A DNA stretch of 64,000 nt. Source: DASQPR01 sp963797605 (GTDB lineage: Bacteria > Actinomycetota > Actinomycetes > Mycobacteriales > Micromonosporaceae). Shown in pieces: positions 1 through 7,258 of this stretch; the first letter of the stretch is position 1, and the number at the start of each line of letters is the position of its first letter. Below the pieces are notes generated by a model, which saw nothing but the letters and a program-made list of their open reading frames with translations, was not told the origin of the DNA and made no database searches. The position numbers were made by a program, and so were the translations under genes. The DNA lies in the NCBI GenBank assembly GCA_963797605.1, contig CAWCPX010000009.1, forward strand, positions 124,001-188,000, in the 5' to 3' direction.

Positions 1-1209
1 CCGGCCGGATCCGCCCTCGACGAGTTCACGACGTCGCTCCGGTTTCTGATGAGCCGCCACGAGTCGTTGCGAACCCGCCTGCGTTTCGGCGACGACGGCT
101 GGCCGTGTCAGGTCGTCTTCGCCTCGGGGGAGGCCGCTCTCGACGTGATGGACATCGACGCCGGTGATGACGCGGCCGAGGCCGCCGAAGCGCTCCGCAG
201 CCGGTACGAGTCCACCCCGTTCGACCACGCGCACGAATGGCCGGTGCGAATGGGCCTGATCCGGCAGCACGGCACGCTCACGCACTTCGTCGTGCAGTAC
301 TGTCACCTCTCCGTCGACGGCTCCGGCATAGACGCCGTCGTGCGCGACCTCGCCCATCTCGATCCCGAGACCGGCGCCGCGACCAAGGCCGTCAGCGGCA
401 TCCGCCCGCTCGCGCTCGCGGCGAAGCAACGCGGCCCGGTCGGCCGGCGGCAGAGCCAACGCGCCCTGCGCTACTGGGAGAGCCTGCTGCGGACGATCCC
501 GGCGCAGCGTTTCGGGGTGTCGTCGCAGCCCGAGGAACCGCGCTTCTGGGAGATCGTCTGCCACTCTCCGGCGATGTACCTGGCCCTGCAGGCGGTCTCC
601 GAGCGAACCCGCGCCGACACCGGGCATGTCGTGCTCGCCGGGTACGCGGTCGCGCTCGCCCGCGTCACCGGCCGCAGCCCGAGCGTCGCGCAGGTGCTCG
701 TCGACAACCGCTTCCGGCCGGGTTTCGCCAACTCGGTCAGCCACCTGACCCAACCGGGCATCTGCGTCATCGACGTCGCGGGCCGCCGCTTCGACGACAT
801 CGTCGCGCAGGCGTGGAACGCCGCCACCAACGCTCATCTGCACGGATATTTCGACACGATGGAGCACCAGGCGCTGCTCGCCCGCATCGGCCGGGAACGC
901 GGAGAGGAGATCGACATCTCCTGCTACGTCAACGACCGCCGGGGCCAGAGCGCCCCGGTCGTCGCCGGGTCACCGACGGCCGACGAAATCAGAGCCGCGC
1001 TGCCGGGTACGACCTTCCGATGGGGAAGCAAGCTCGACACGTACGACGGAGCGTTCTATCTGCACGTGGACGCGGCACCGGACGCGGTCGAGTTCGCGAT
1101 ATGGGCCGACACGCATCGCCTGTCCCCGGCCGACATCGAGCGCTCCGCGCACGAGTTGGAGTCCGTGATCGTGCAGGCCGCCCTGGATCCGCCCGCAACA
1201 GACGGCTAG
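1..1209 (+). CDS. Standalone condensation-domain protein (5' truncated)
   Basis: The open frame runs in from the window edge, so the N-terminus is missing; residues before the first internal ATG at 49 (LDEFTTSLRFLMSRHESLRTR) are already the typical start of a nonribosomal-peptide condensation domain. The active-site motif HHxxxDG appears as CHLSVDG (about 300-320): the second, catalytic His and the DG are kept and the first His is Cys. A later RFRPGFAN segment matches the conserved core after the floor loop. About 402 residues are visible and the protein ends without an adenylation or carrier domain, so it acts alone or in trans. No NRPS partner lies downstream; one could lie upstream of the window. 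Family assignment is firm; substrate is unknown. Confidence 0.75.
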   Translation, partial: PAGSALDEFTTSLRFLMSRHESLRTRLRFGDDGWPCQVVFASGEAALDVMDIDAGDDAAEAAEALRSRYESTPFDHAHEWPVRMGLIRQHGTLTHFVVQYCHLSVDGSGIDAVVRDLAHLDPETGAATKAVSGIRPLALAAKQRGPVGRRQSQRALRYWESLLRTIPAQRFGVSSQPEEPRFWEIVCHSPAMYLALQAVSERTRADTGHVVLAGYAVALARVTGRSPSVAQVLVDNRFRPGFANSVSHLTQPGICVIDVAGRRFDDIVAQAWNAATNAHLHGYFDTMEHQALLARIGRERGEEIDISCYVNDRRGQSAPVVAGSPTADEIRAALPGTTFRWGSKLDTYDGAFYLHVDAAPDAVEFAIWADTHRLSPADIERSAHELESVIVQAALDPPATDG

Positions 1210-1372
1210 CGGAAACGCCGTCATCCCTCGTTCACCCGACCCTCATGCCCCGCTCTTCCACGACACACCGAACGGACGACCCACCGTGGGGACGATAAGC
1301 CACCTTCCTCGACCCGGCCCGCGTAGTGGTCGCGTCGATCGGCGGAGGCACTGGCGGAGAAAAGGGGAACGC

Positions 1373-2254
1373 ATGAACGGAAGACGGATAGCGGTCGTGG
1401 CGGCCGTGGTCGCCCTCCTGACCACGGGGGTGACCGCCGCGGTCGCGTCGGCCTCACCGGCGTCACCGGCGGCGACGAAGCCGGCGGTCGTCACGGTGCC
1501 ACGGCCCGACCACGTGGTCCTGGTGATGTTCGAGAACCACGACTACACCCAGATCAACGGATCGTCGAGCGCGCCGACGTTCAACTCGCTGGCCGCGTCG
1601 GGCGCGAAGTTCACGAAGGCGTTCGGCGTGACGCACCCGAGCCAGCCCAACTACATCGCCCTCTTCTCGGGGTCGACCCAGGGCGTCACCAGCGACAGCT
1701 GCCCGAAGAACTACAGCAACGTCACCAACCTCGGCAGCCAGCTGCTCGGCGGCGGCTTCACGTTCAAGGGCTACTCGGAGACGATGCCGTCCAACGGTTA
1801 CACCGGCTGCAGCTCCGGGAACTATGCCCGCAAGCACAACAGCTGGGTCGACTTCAACAACGTGCCGGCGGCGGACAACCTGACCTACGCGAGCTTCCCG
1901 ACCTCGGCCAACTACGCGTCGCTGCCGACGGTGTCGTTCGTGACCCCGAACCTCTGCAACGACATGCACGACTGCTCGGTCGCGACCGGTGACACGTGGC
2001 TCAAGAACAACCTGAAGCCGTACGCGACCTGGGCGCAGACCCACAACAGCCTCCTGATCGTCACGTTCGACGAAGACAGCGGCACATCGGTCAACCAGAT
2101 CGAGACGTTCTTCGTCGGCCAGCACGTGAAGGTCGGCTCCTACTCCGAGTCGATCAACCACTACAACGTCCTGCGCACCATCGAGGACGCGTACGGGTTG
2201 GCGCCGATCGCGAACGCCGCGACCGCCGCCTCGATCACCGACGTCTGGCAGTAA
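1373..2254 (+). CDS. Secreted phosphoesterase (phospholipase C / acid phosphatase AcpA-like)
   Basis: A 293-residue protein with an N-terminal signal peptide (about residues 1-30, ending near ASASPAS) followed by a phosphoesterase-family domain. Recognisable family landmarks are the metal-binding start VLVMFENHDYTQI, the THPSQPNYIALFSG segment, and the late FDEDSG motif. Members cleave phosphate esters or phospholipids outside the cell, probably for phosphate scavenging. I chose ATG 1373 over an in-frame upstream ATG at 1286 because it follows a clear Shine-Dalgarno (GGAG about 10 nt upstream) and begins directly with a signal peptide. Followed by a strong hairpin at 2262-2296. Exact substrate is not predictable. 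Confidence 0.8.
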   Translation: MNGRRIAVVAAVVALLTTGVTAAVASASPASPAATKPAVVTVPRPDHVVLVMFENHDYTQINGSSSAPTFNSLAASGAKFTKAFGVTHPSQPNYIALFSGSTQGVTSDSCPKNYSNVTNLGSQLLGGGFTFKGYSETMPSNGYTGCSSGNYARKHNSWVDFNNVPAADNLTYASFPTSANYASLPTVSFVTPNLCNDMHDCSVATGDTWLKNNLKPYATWAQTHNSLLIVTFDEDSGTSVNQIETFFVGQHVKVGSYSESINHYNVLRTIEDAYGLAPIANAATAASITDVWQ

Positions 2255-2261
2255 GAGCCAT

Positions 2262-2296
2262 CCGTCGCCGGGCGTGGGCCCCCACGTCCGGCGACG
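2262..2296 (+). terminator. Hairpin after phosphoesterase gene
   Basis: Eight bases after the TAA stop the sequence folds into a stem of about 16 bp with one mismatch (CCGTCGCCGG on the left, CCGGCGACGG on the right, CGTGGG/CCCACG inside). There is no T-run, as is common for actinobacterial terminators. It separates the phosphoesterase from the MFS gene. Confidence 0.55.
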
Positions 2297-2323
2297 GCCT
2301 TCACGCTCCGGAAGGGGTGCGCA

Positions 2324-3580
2324 GTGTATCTGTCCACAGTGGCCGCGCCGACCACGACGGCGGCGGCCGGCGCTGAGACCGAGGTCAAGGCGAAGGTCAA
2401 GGTCAACGGCAACGTCCTCGCTCTGGGTACGGTCAGCCTCGTCACCGACATCTCGTCGGAAATGGTCACCGCGATCCTGCCGCTCTACCTGGTGCTGGGT
2501 CTGCACGTCGGCCCGACGGCGTACGGTGCCGTCGACGGCGCGTACACCGGTTCCACGGCGCTGCTGCGCATGGTCGGGGGCTATATCGCCGATCGGATTC
2601 GGCACCGCAAGATCGTCGCCGGCACGGGTTACGCGATGTCCGCCGTCGCGAAACTCGGTCTGCTCGCCGCCGGCGGATCCGTGCCCGCGATCGGCGCCGT
2701 CATCGCGGCCGACCGAGCCGGTCAAGGGCTCCGGACCGCGCCTCGGGACGCGCTCATCACCCTGTCGACGCCGGAACCGATGCTCGGCCGGGCATTCGGT
2801 GTGCACCGGATGATGGATAGCATCGGCGCCTTCGCCGGCCCGCTCGTCGCCATGGTCGTGCTCGCCACCAGCGGGCAGTCCTTCGACGCAGTCTTCGTCG
2901 TCAGCTTCTGCGTCGCGATGATCGCCGTCGGCCTGCTCGCGCTGTTCGTCAAGGACCGCCGCGGCGCCCGGCCGCCCGCGCACACCGTCTCCGCGCGAGC
3001 CGTCGTCGACCTGCTGCGCGCCGCCCCGGTGCGCCGATTGACGGCCGCCGCCTGCCTGCTCGGCGTGGCCACGATCGGCGACGGCTTCGTCTACCTGCTG
3101 CTGCAGAAACGCACCGACATCGCGCTCGGCTGGTTCCCGGTGCTCGCCGTCGGCACGAACCTGGGCTATCCTGCTCTTCGCCGCGCCGCTGGGCCGGCTC
3201 GCGGACCGGTCGGCCGGCTCCGCGTGATCGTCGGCGGGTACGTCGCGCTGATCGCCGTCTACCTGCTGCTGTTCGGCCCGATCGGCGGGTGGCCGCTGCT
3301 CGTGCTCGCCCTCGCGCTCTACGGCGGCTTCTACGCCGCGACCGACGGCGTCCTGATGGCGCTCGCCGGCCCGGTGCTGCCGCCGGAACTGCGGACCACC
3401 GGAATCGCGCTCGTGCAGACCGGGCAGGCGCTCGCGTACGTGGTGTCGTCCGTCCTCTTCGGACTCGGGTGGCAGCACTGGGGGGCCGCGGAATCGAGCC
3501 GGATCGCGGCGCTCGGCGCGGTCGTCGCCGTGCTCGGCACCATCGCGTTGCTGGCCCCGGCCCGGAAGGAAGATGCATGA
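2324..3580 (+). CDS. MFS transporter with a compensated indel pair
   Basis: A 418-residue, roughly 12-TM major facilitator superfamily permease. GTG 2324 is preceded by AAGGGG. The N-terminal half has the typical loop with GYIADRIRHRK between TM2 and TM3 and the APRDALI loop seen in drug or small-molecule exporters. Residues encoded by about 3171-3224 (GYPALRRAAGPARGPVGR) are hydrophilic nonsense where a TM and the loop LGRLADRSGR are expected; an extra C near 3172 and a missing G near 3223 restore this in the third frame. The gene is therefore intact by length but about 17 residues are probably mis-translated. Substrate unknown. Confidence 0.75.
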   Translation: MYLSTVAAPTTTAAAGAETEVKAKVKVNGNVLALGTVSLVTDISSEMVTAILPLYLVLGLHVGPTAYGAVDGAYTGSTALLRMVGGYIADRIRHRKIVAGTGYAMSAVAKLGLLAAGGSVPAIGAVIAADRAGQGLRTAPRDALITLSTPEPMLGRAFGVHRMMDSIGAFAGPLVAMVVLATSGQSFDAVFVVSFCVAMIAVGLLALFVKDRRGARPPAHTVSARAVVDLLRAAPVRRLTAAACLLGVATIGDGFVYLLLQKRTDIALGWFPVLAVGTNLGYPALRRAAGPARGPVGRLRVIVGGYVALIAVYLLLFGPIGGWPLLVLALALYGGFYAATDGVLMALAGPVLPPELRTTGIALVQTGQALAYVVSSVLFGLGWQHWGAAESSRIAALGAVVAVLGTIALLAPARKEDA

Positions 3581-3644
3581 GCGAGCTTGTCGGAGCGAAC
3601 AATGTCGGAGCATGGCCGCCGCGCCCTGCGAAGCGGGGGCGGAC

Positions 3645-4629
3645 GTGAGTACGCGTACCCGTGTGATCGTGGCCTGTGTCTTTTCGCTCGTGATGGTGGT
3701 GATCGCGGGTTCCTACGTCGCGTTCGCCCGAGGTCGAGCCGGTGCCGCCGTCGCGTCGGACACGGTGTCGATCGCGCCGGGGCCCAGAATCCTGGCGATC
3801 AGCACGGCGGCCGGGGCCCGAGGCCGCGTGATCACGGTGCCCGCGAGCGATCCGACCGGCCCGAGACTCGTGTCGGCGCTGTCGTGCACCCGCGTGTACG
3901 CGGGCCGGCGGCACCGGCATCTGTCTGCGACCCGACGGCGACCTCGCCACCTACCAGCTCGCGGCGCTCGACGACCGGCTGCGCGTGACCGAGAAGATTC
4001 CACTGGTCGGGCTGCCGACGCGGGCCCGGGTCTCACCGGACGGCCGCATGCTCGCGTGGACGGTGTTCGTGACCGGCGACTCCTATAACGGCGGTGTTTT
4101 CTCCACCCGCGCCGGCATCCTCGACCGGAAGACGGACACGTTGTTTCCGAGCCTGGAGGCGTTCGCGGTGACGGTCGACGGCAAGCCCTATCGGGCGGTC
4201 GACGAGAACTTCTGGGGCGTGACCTTCGGCGCCGACGACAACACGTTCTACGCGACGATGTCCACGGCCGGTCACCGCTACCTCGTGCAGGGCGACCTGG
4301 GCACGAAGACGGTGCGGACGCTGCACGGCGGCGTCGAGTGCCCGTCGCTGTCACCGGACGGCACTCGGATCGCGTTCAAGCAGGCGATCGGTGACGACCC
4401 GGCGAAGGGATGGCATCTGGCGGTGCTGGACCTCGCGTCCGGCGCGGTGACGATGCTCGCCGAGACCCGCAGCGTCGACGATCAGGCGGCGTGGATCACG
4501 AACACGTCGGTCGGGTACGGCATCCCGCGCGGCGCCGGCGATTCCGACGTGTGGACGGTGCCCGCCGACGGCACCGGGGCACCCCGAATCCTGATCCCGG
4601 ACGCGACGTCCCCGGCGGCGCTGACCTGA
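3645..4629 (+). CDS. TolB/WD40-like beta-propeller protein, membrane-anchored (1-bp frame break)
   Basis: Starts at GTG 3645 (GGGGGCGGAC upstream) with a short basic stretch and one TM or signal anchor (VIVACVFSLVMVVIAGSYVAF). The first part reads to about residue 85, then similarity jumps to another frame and continues to the stop at 4629. Near 3902, GCGGCCGG has become GCGGGCCGG; removing one G joins the frames and gives RVYAAGGTGICLRPDG. The full protein would be about 327 residues with TolB-type blades (LSPDGTRIAFKQ, and a related RVSPDGRMLAW). Likely an extracytoplasmic propeller or binding protein following the MFS gene in the same direction, perhaps co-transcribed. Function unknown. 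Confidence 0.65.
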
Positions 4630-4799
4630 TCTGTTGATCTTTACGGGCGCGGCCGTCCCGAAACGTGGGCCGGGATCACGTTACGGCGGGATGTCGTGCA
4701 CAGTGTGGGGGAGCGCAACGTCGGGCTTACCGCGGCGACACCCAGCCGCACCGCATCACCGCGCCTCACCCGGTGCGGGCCGGCCCGACGGAGCCCACC

Positions 4800-5246
4800 G
4801 TGCAGACACCCCTCACGTCACCGCACCCCGACCTGCTGGTCCAGCGAGCACTCGCCGCCGGGACGCTCCTGCTGCCGTCGCCCCGGACCGCCGCGGATGA
4901 CCGGGTGCTGGCTGTGCCGGTCGGTGATCTGCCGATCTGGCCGGCCGAGTGGCAGCGCGTCCCCGGCAGTCTCGCGACCTTCGCCGACGAGCGGTTCGTC
5001 GCCTACACCACGAGCGGTGGCGCGATCGCGACGGTGCATTCGACGGCGGGTCCGGAACCGGCACCGTCGGGTCGCCTGATCGCGCTCGTCGGTCTCGGCG
5101 GCCACCGCGTCTCCGTGATGGAAGCCGGCGAGTCGCGGTTTCTCGCGCGCTGGGCCCGCGGCTCGATTACGCACCAGGTCACGGTCGGTCCGATCACGCT
5201 GGCCGCGTTCATGGAATTGGTCCTGAACGTGAGCTGGCCGGCATAG
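4800..5246 (+). CDS. Unknown protein, about 148 residues
   Basis: GTG 4800 is preceded by GGAGCCCACC. The frame is open further upstream (to 4665) but that part is Arg/His-rich low-quality sequence without a ribosome site. The product is soluble, without signal peptide or TM, and contains short beta-rich stretches (VLAVPVGDLPIW, RLIALVGLGGHRVSVMEAGESRF). I do not recognise a family. Codon use matches its neighbours, which supports a real gene. It sits between the propeller gene and a repeat-rich intergenic region. Confidence 0.5.
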   Translation: MQTPLTSPHPDLLVQRALAAGTLLLPSPRTAADDRVLAVPVGDLPIWPAEWQRVPGSLATFADERFVAYTTSGGAIATVHSTAGPEPAPSGRLIALVGLGGHRVSVMEAGESRFLARWARGSITHQVTVGPITLAAFMELVLNVSWPA

Positions 5247-5758
5247 GAGCGACGGGCGACAACACGCTGTTCGCGGCGTCAGCGGCAACAGATTCCGGCC
5301 GTCTGACGCGGCTTTCGAGTGCACGGCTTTCGAGTGCGCGGCTTTGGTGGTCCGGCTTTGGTGGCTCGGCTTTGGTGGCTCGGCTTTGGTGGTCCGGCTT
5401 TGGCGCGGCGTTTGTGTGTCGGTGCCAGTGGCCTGGCCTCGATGACCGGCTTTCGATGACGCCGGCTGCGATCACGCAGAGCGATCGGTTCGGCGTGGGC
5501 GGCATGTTGGTTGCGCGCAGCTTTGCTCTGCGCACTCCCAGGCAACAGTTACATTGAGTGATCAGAACCGAACTGACCACCGCAGCGGGTTTCAGAAGAT
5601 GGGCAGCTCAGGGTGGTGTTGCCGTCGGGTGAGCAGAGCAAAGCTGTGAACAGACAGCACCATGGATTCGACAGTCCATCACTCGCGGTGATTCTCCGCC
5701 GATGCGCCACCTCGAGCGAAAGTGTTACGGAAAGTGACGCTGCGGCGTCGGCTCCGGG
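5247..5758. other. 512-bp intergenic region with tandem repeat
   Basis: No convincing gene. It lies between the converging ends of the unknown protein gene at 4800 and the TOBE gene. It holds the 14/15-bp tandem array described separately at 5309-5408 and a T/A-richer tail (about 5540-5720) with no recognisable RNA fold. Confidence 0.6.
5309..5408. repeat. 14/15-bp tandem repeat, seven units
   Basis: Consecutive units each begin CGGCTTT: two 15-bp units (CGGCTTTCGAGTGCR at 5309 and 5324), then four 14-bp units (CGGCTTTGGTGGTC or ...GGCT at 5339, 5353, 5367, 5381) and a degenerate last one at 5395. Every unit is non-coding in context. Looks like a variable-number tandem repeat made by slippage. 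Confidence 0.85.
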
Positions 5759-6181
5759 CTATTCGACGGCGAGGCTGACCTCGGTCGACTTCACCAGCGC
5801 CACGATCTCCCGACCTCGGCTCAGCGCGAGGTCGTCGGCACCGCTCTTCGTGATCGCCGCGACCAGCGTCTGCCCGCCGATGATCTCGATCGCCACCGTG
5901 GCCATGACCGGGCCGGTATCGATGCGCACGATCGTGCCCGGAATCTGGTTGCGGATGCTCAGGCCGCCCACCGGGGCCAGCGCGATTGAGACGTCGGTCG
6001 CCTTGACCAGTGCCGTGACGCGGTCACCCTCGACGATCTTGAGGTCGTCAACGGCATCGAGCGTGATCGCGCACGTGATCTCCTGGCCGCCGCCGAGGCG
6101 CACGCGGACGGTGCTCATCACCTCGCCACGGGCAATCGCCTCGATCGTGCCGCCGAGCTGATTCCGGATGCTCAAACGCAT
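5759..6181 (-). CDS. Di-TOBE molybdenum/tungsten-binding protein (molbindin-like)
   Basis: A 140-residue cytoplasmic protein made of two tandem TOBE (Mop) domains: residues about 1-70 start LSIRNQLGGTIEAI and residues about 74-140 start LSIRNQIPGTIVRI. Each ends with the V-ALVKATDVS or V-ALVKSTEVS signature. Such proteins bind molybdate or tungstate oxyanions at domain interfaces and buffer or sense them for molybdenum-cofactor synthesis. ATG 6181 is preceded by GGGGGAGAAAAT. Length equals that of ModG/molbindin di-domain proteins. No mod ABC transporter or cofactor genes lie in the window, so the partner is elsewhere. Confidence 0.85.
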   Translation of the reverse strand: MRLSIRNQLGGTIEAIARGEVMSTVRVRLGGGQEITCAITLDAVDDLKIVEGDRVTALVKATDVSIALAPVGGLSIRNQIPGTIVRIDTGPVMATVAIEIIGGQTLVAAITKSGADDLALSRGREIVALVKSTEVSLAVE

Positions 6182-6233
6182 ATTTTCTCCCCCGATGTCA
6201 CTAATCACTCTAGATCGCCACGGAGGCACGATC

Positions 6234-6310
6234 GTGCCGATCCATGGTTGCCGAGGCCGCCACGGGTCGGCACGATCACGTTGAGGCCGCCACGGGTCGG
6301 CACGATCACG
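6234..6310. repeat. Dispersed repeat with two perfect 28-bp direct copies
   Basis: Two identical 28-bp units (6253-6280 and 6283-6310; GAGGCCGCCACGGGTCGG then CACGATCACG) are separated by 2 bp. They are preceded by a related half (GTGCCGATCCATGGTTGCC, 6234-6252) and by the palindrome GGCACGATCGTGCC. A sequence matching 6234-6262 at 23 of 29 positions lies at 31637-31665, so this is a genome-dispersed intergenic element rather than a local duplication only. Confidence 0.7.
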
Positions 6311-6314
6311 TGCC

Positions 6315-6935
6315 TCAGAAACGTCGTTCTGCGCGCCACTCCTGGTTCGCGATTTCCGCCCGTGACGGCTTCCATGCCGCCGCCGACGCGGCCGATGGAG
6401 GCAGCGCGCGCATGCGCGTGCGCACGACCAGCACCCCCATGATCAGGAGTACGTCGAGCGCCACGATGATCAGGGGCGACAGGGCGGTTGCCAGGAAGCT
6501 GCCGTTGATCGGGGAGGATCCGACACCGGTGGCGGACGCGTGGTTGACCGCGAACAGGACGACGGCGCCCACAATGATCGCGACGCGCGACGCGAGGATG
6601 AACGGGTGCTTGAACACGGGATCGGGGTCGACCGACGCTTCGGCCAGCGCGCGACGTGTCTTCGTCAGCCACCACGAGCTTGAGCCCCACAGCGTGAGAA
6701 GCGCGAGCAGGGTGACGCCTGCCTGCCTGCGGAGCACCGTCAGCACGTGCACTCGATCGGCATAGGAGATCCACGTGGCGCCATGGAGGGATTGATACAC
6801 CCATACGTTCACGGCCGAGGTGGCCACGCACAGCCCGATACAGACGACCGCGGCGACGATGACGAACCACGTCAGCATCTCCCACTCGTGAGTGGTGCCA
6901 CGGGGTTCGCCCGTGCGTGCTGTTTCTGATGGCAT
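6315..6935 (-). CDS. Four-TM membrane protein of unknown function
   Basis: A 206-residue protein with four predicted membrane helices (approximately WFVIVAAVVCIGLCVATSAVNVWV; VLRRQAGVTLLALLTLWGSS; ILASRVAIIVGAVVLFAVNHA; LSPLIIVALDVLLIMGVLVV) and a basic C-terminal tail. ATG 6935 follows GGAG. It is upstream of, and co-directional with, the TOBE gene but separated from it by the repeat element, so an operon is unlikely. No family recognised. Confidence 0.6.
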   Translation of the reverse strand: MPSETARTGEPRGTTHEWEMLTWFVIVAAVVCIGLCVATSAVNVWVYQSLHGATWISYADRVHVLTVLRRQAGVTLLALLTLWGSSSWWLTKTRRALAEASVDPDPVFKHPFILASRVAIIVGAVVLFAVNHASATGVGSSPINGSFLATALSPLIIVALDVLLIMGVLVVRTRMRALPPSAASAAAWKPSRAEIANQEWRAERRF

Positions 6936-7258
6936 GCGTTGCTCCGAAGCCGGGGGAAGAATTCGCGCGGACGTTAGCAGGTCGCGGCCGCGGGTGGGGG
7001 TCAATATCACGAACCCCGCCCGCTGATGTCCGCAAGAAATTTGCGTCGATCTATTTACATTCGGACACGCGAATCGTACGGTCTTGCTGAGCCGGCTCCC
7101 GAAATGTTCCGGCAAAGTAGTCGAAACCACCGCGATACCGCATGGTCCGCTCCCGTGCCGGTGTGGTGCGACCGGGTTTCCCACCGGAAGCACGCCGCCG
7201 CCGGTTGAGCGTGGCTTCGCCCGGCCAGCCCCCGCCGCGAGCGAGATCGAGGTCCGCG
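6936..7258. other. Divergent intergenic region upstream of GH3 gene
   Basis: A 323-bp region between the divergent membrane-protein and GH3 genes. It contains a small inverted repeat CGCAA-N5-TTGCG at 7031-7045 in a locally A/T-rich patch, the only operator-like feature; LacI-type regulators of glycosidases use comparable sites. No gene seen. Confidence 0.35.

Noticed and set aside
1463..3613. 716-codon open frame on the minus strand opposite the phosphoesterase and MFS genes
   Set aside because: Arg/Asp/Gly/Glu-rich antisense shadow typical of high-GC coding DNA; no domain, no ribosome site, and the plus strand carries clear families.
1..5246. Start of an NRPS biosynthetic cluster
   Set aside because: Only one condensation domain is visible and the following genes are transport, phosphatase and unknowns; not enough to call a cluster.
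5309..5408. Possible CRISPR array
   Set aside because: Units are contiguous with no spacers and there are no cas genes.
6253..6310. Possible minimal CRISPR or attachment site
   Set aside because: Two exact copies are separated by only 2 bp; no integrase or cas gene nearby.
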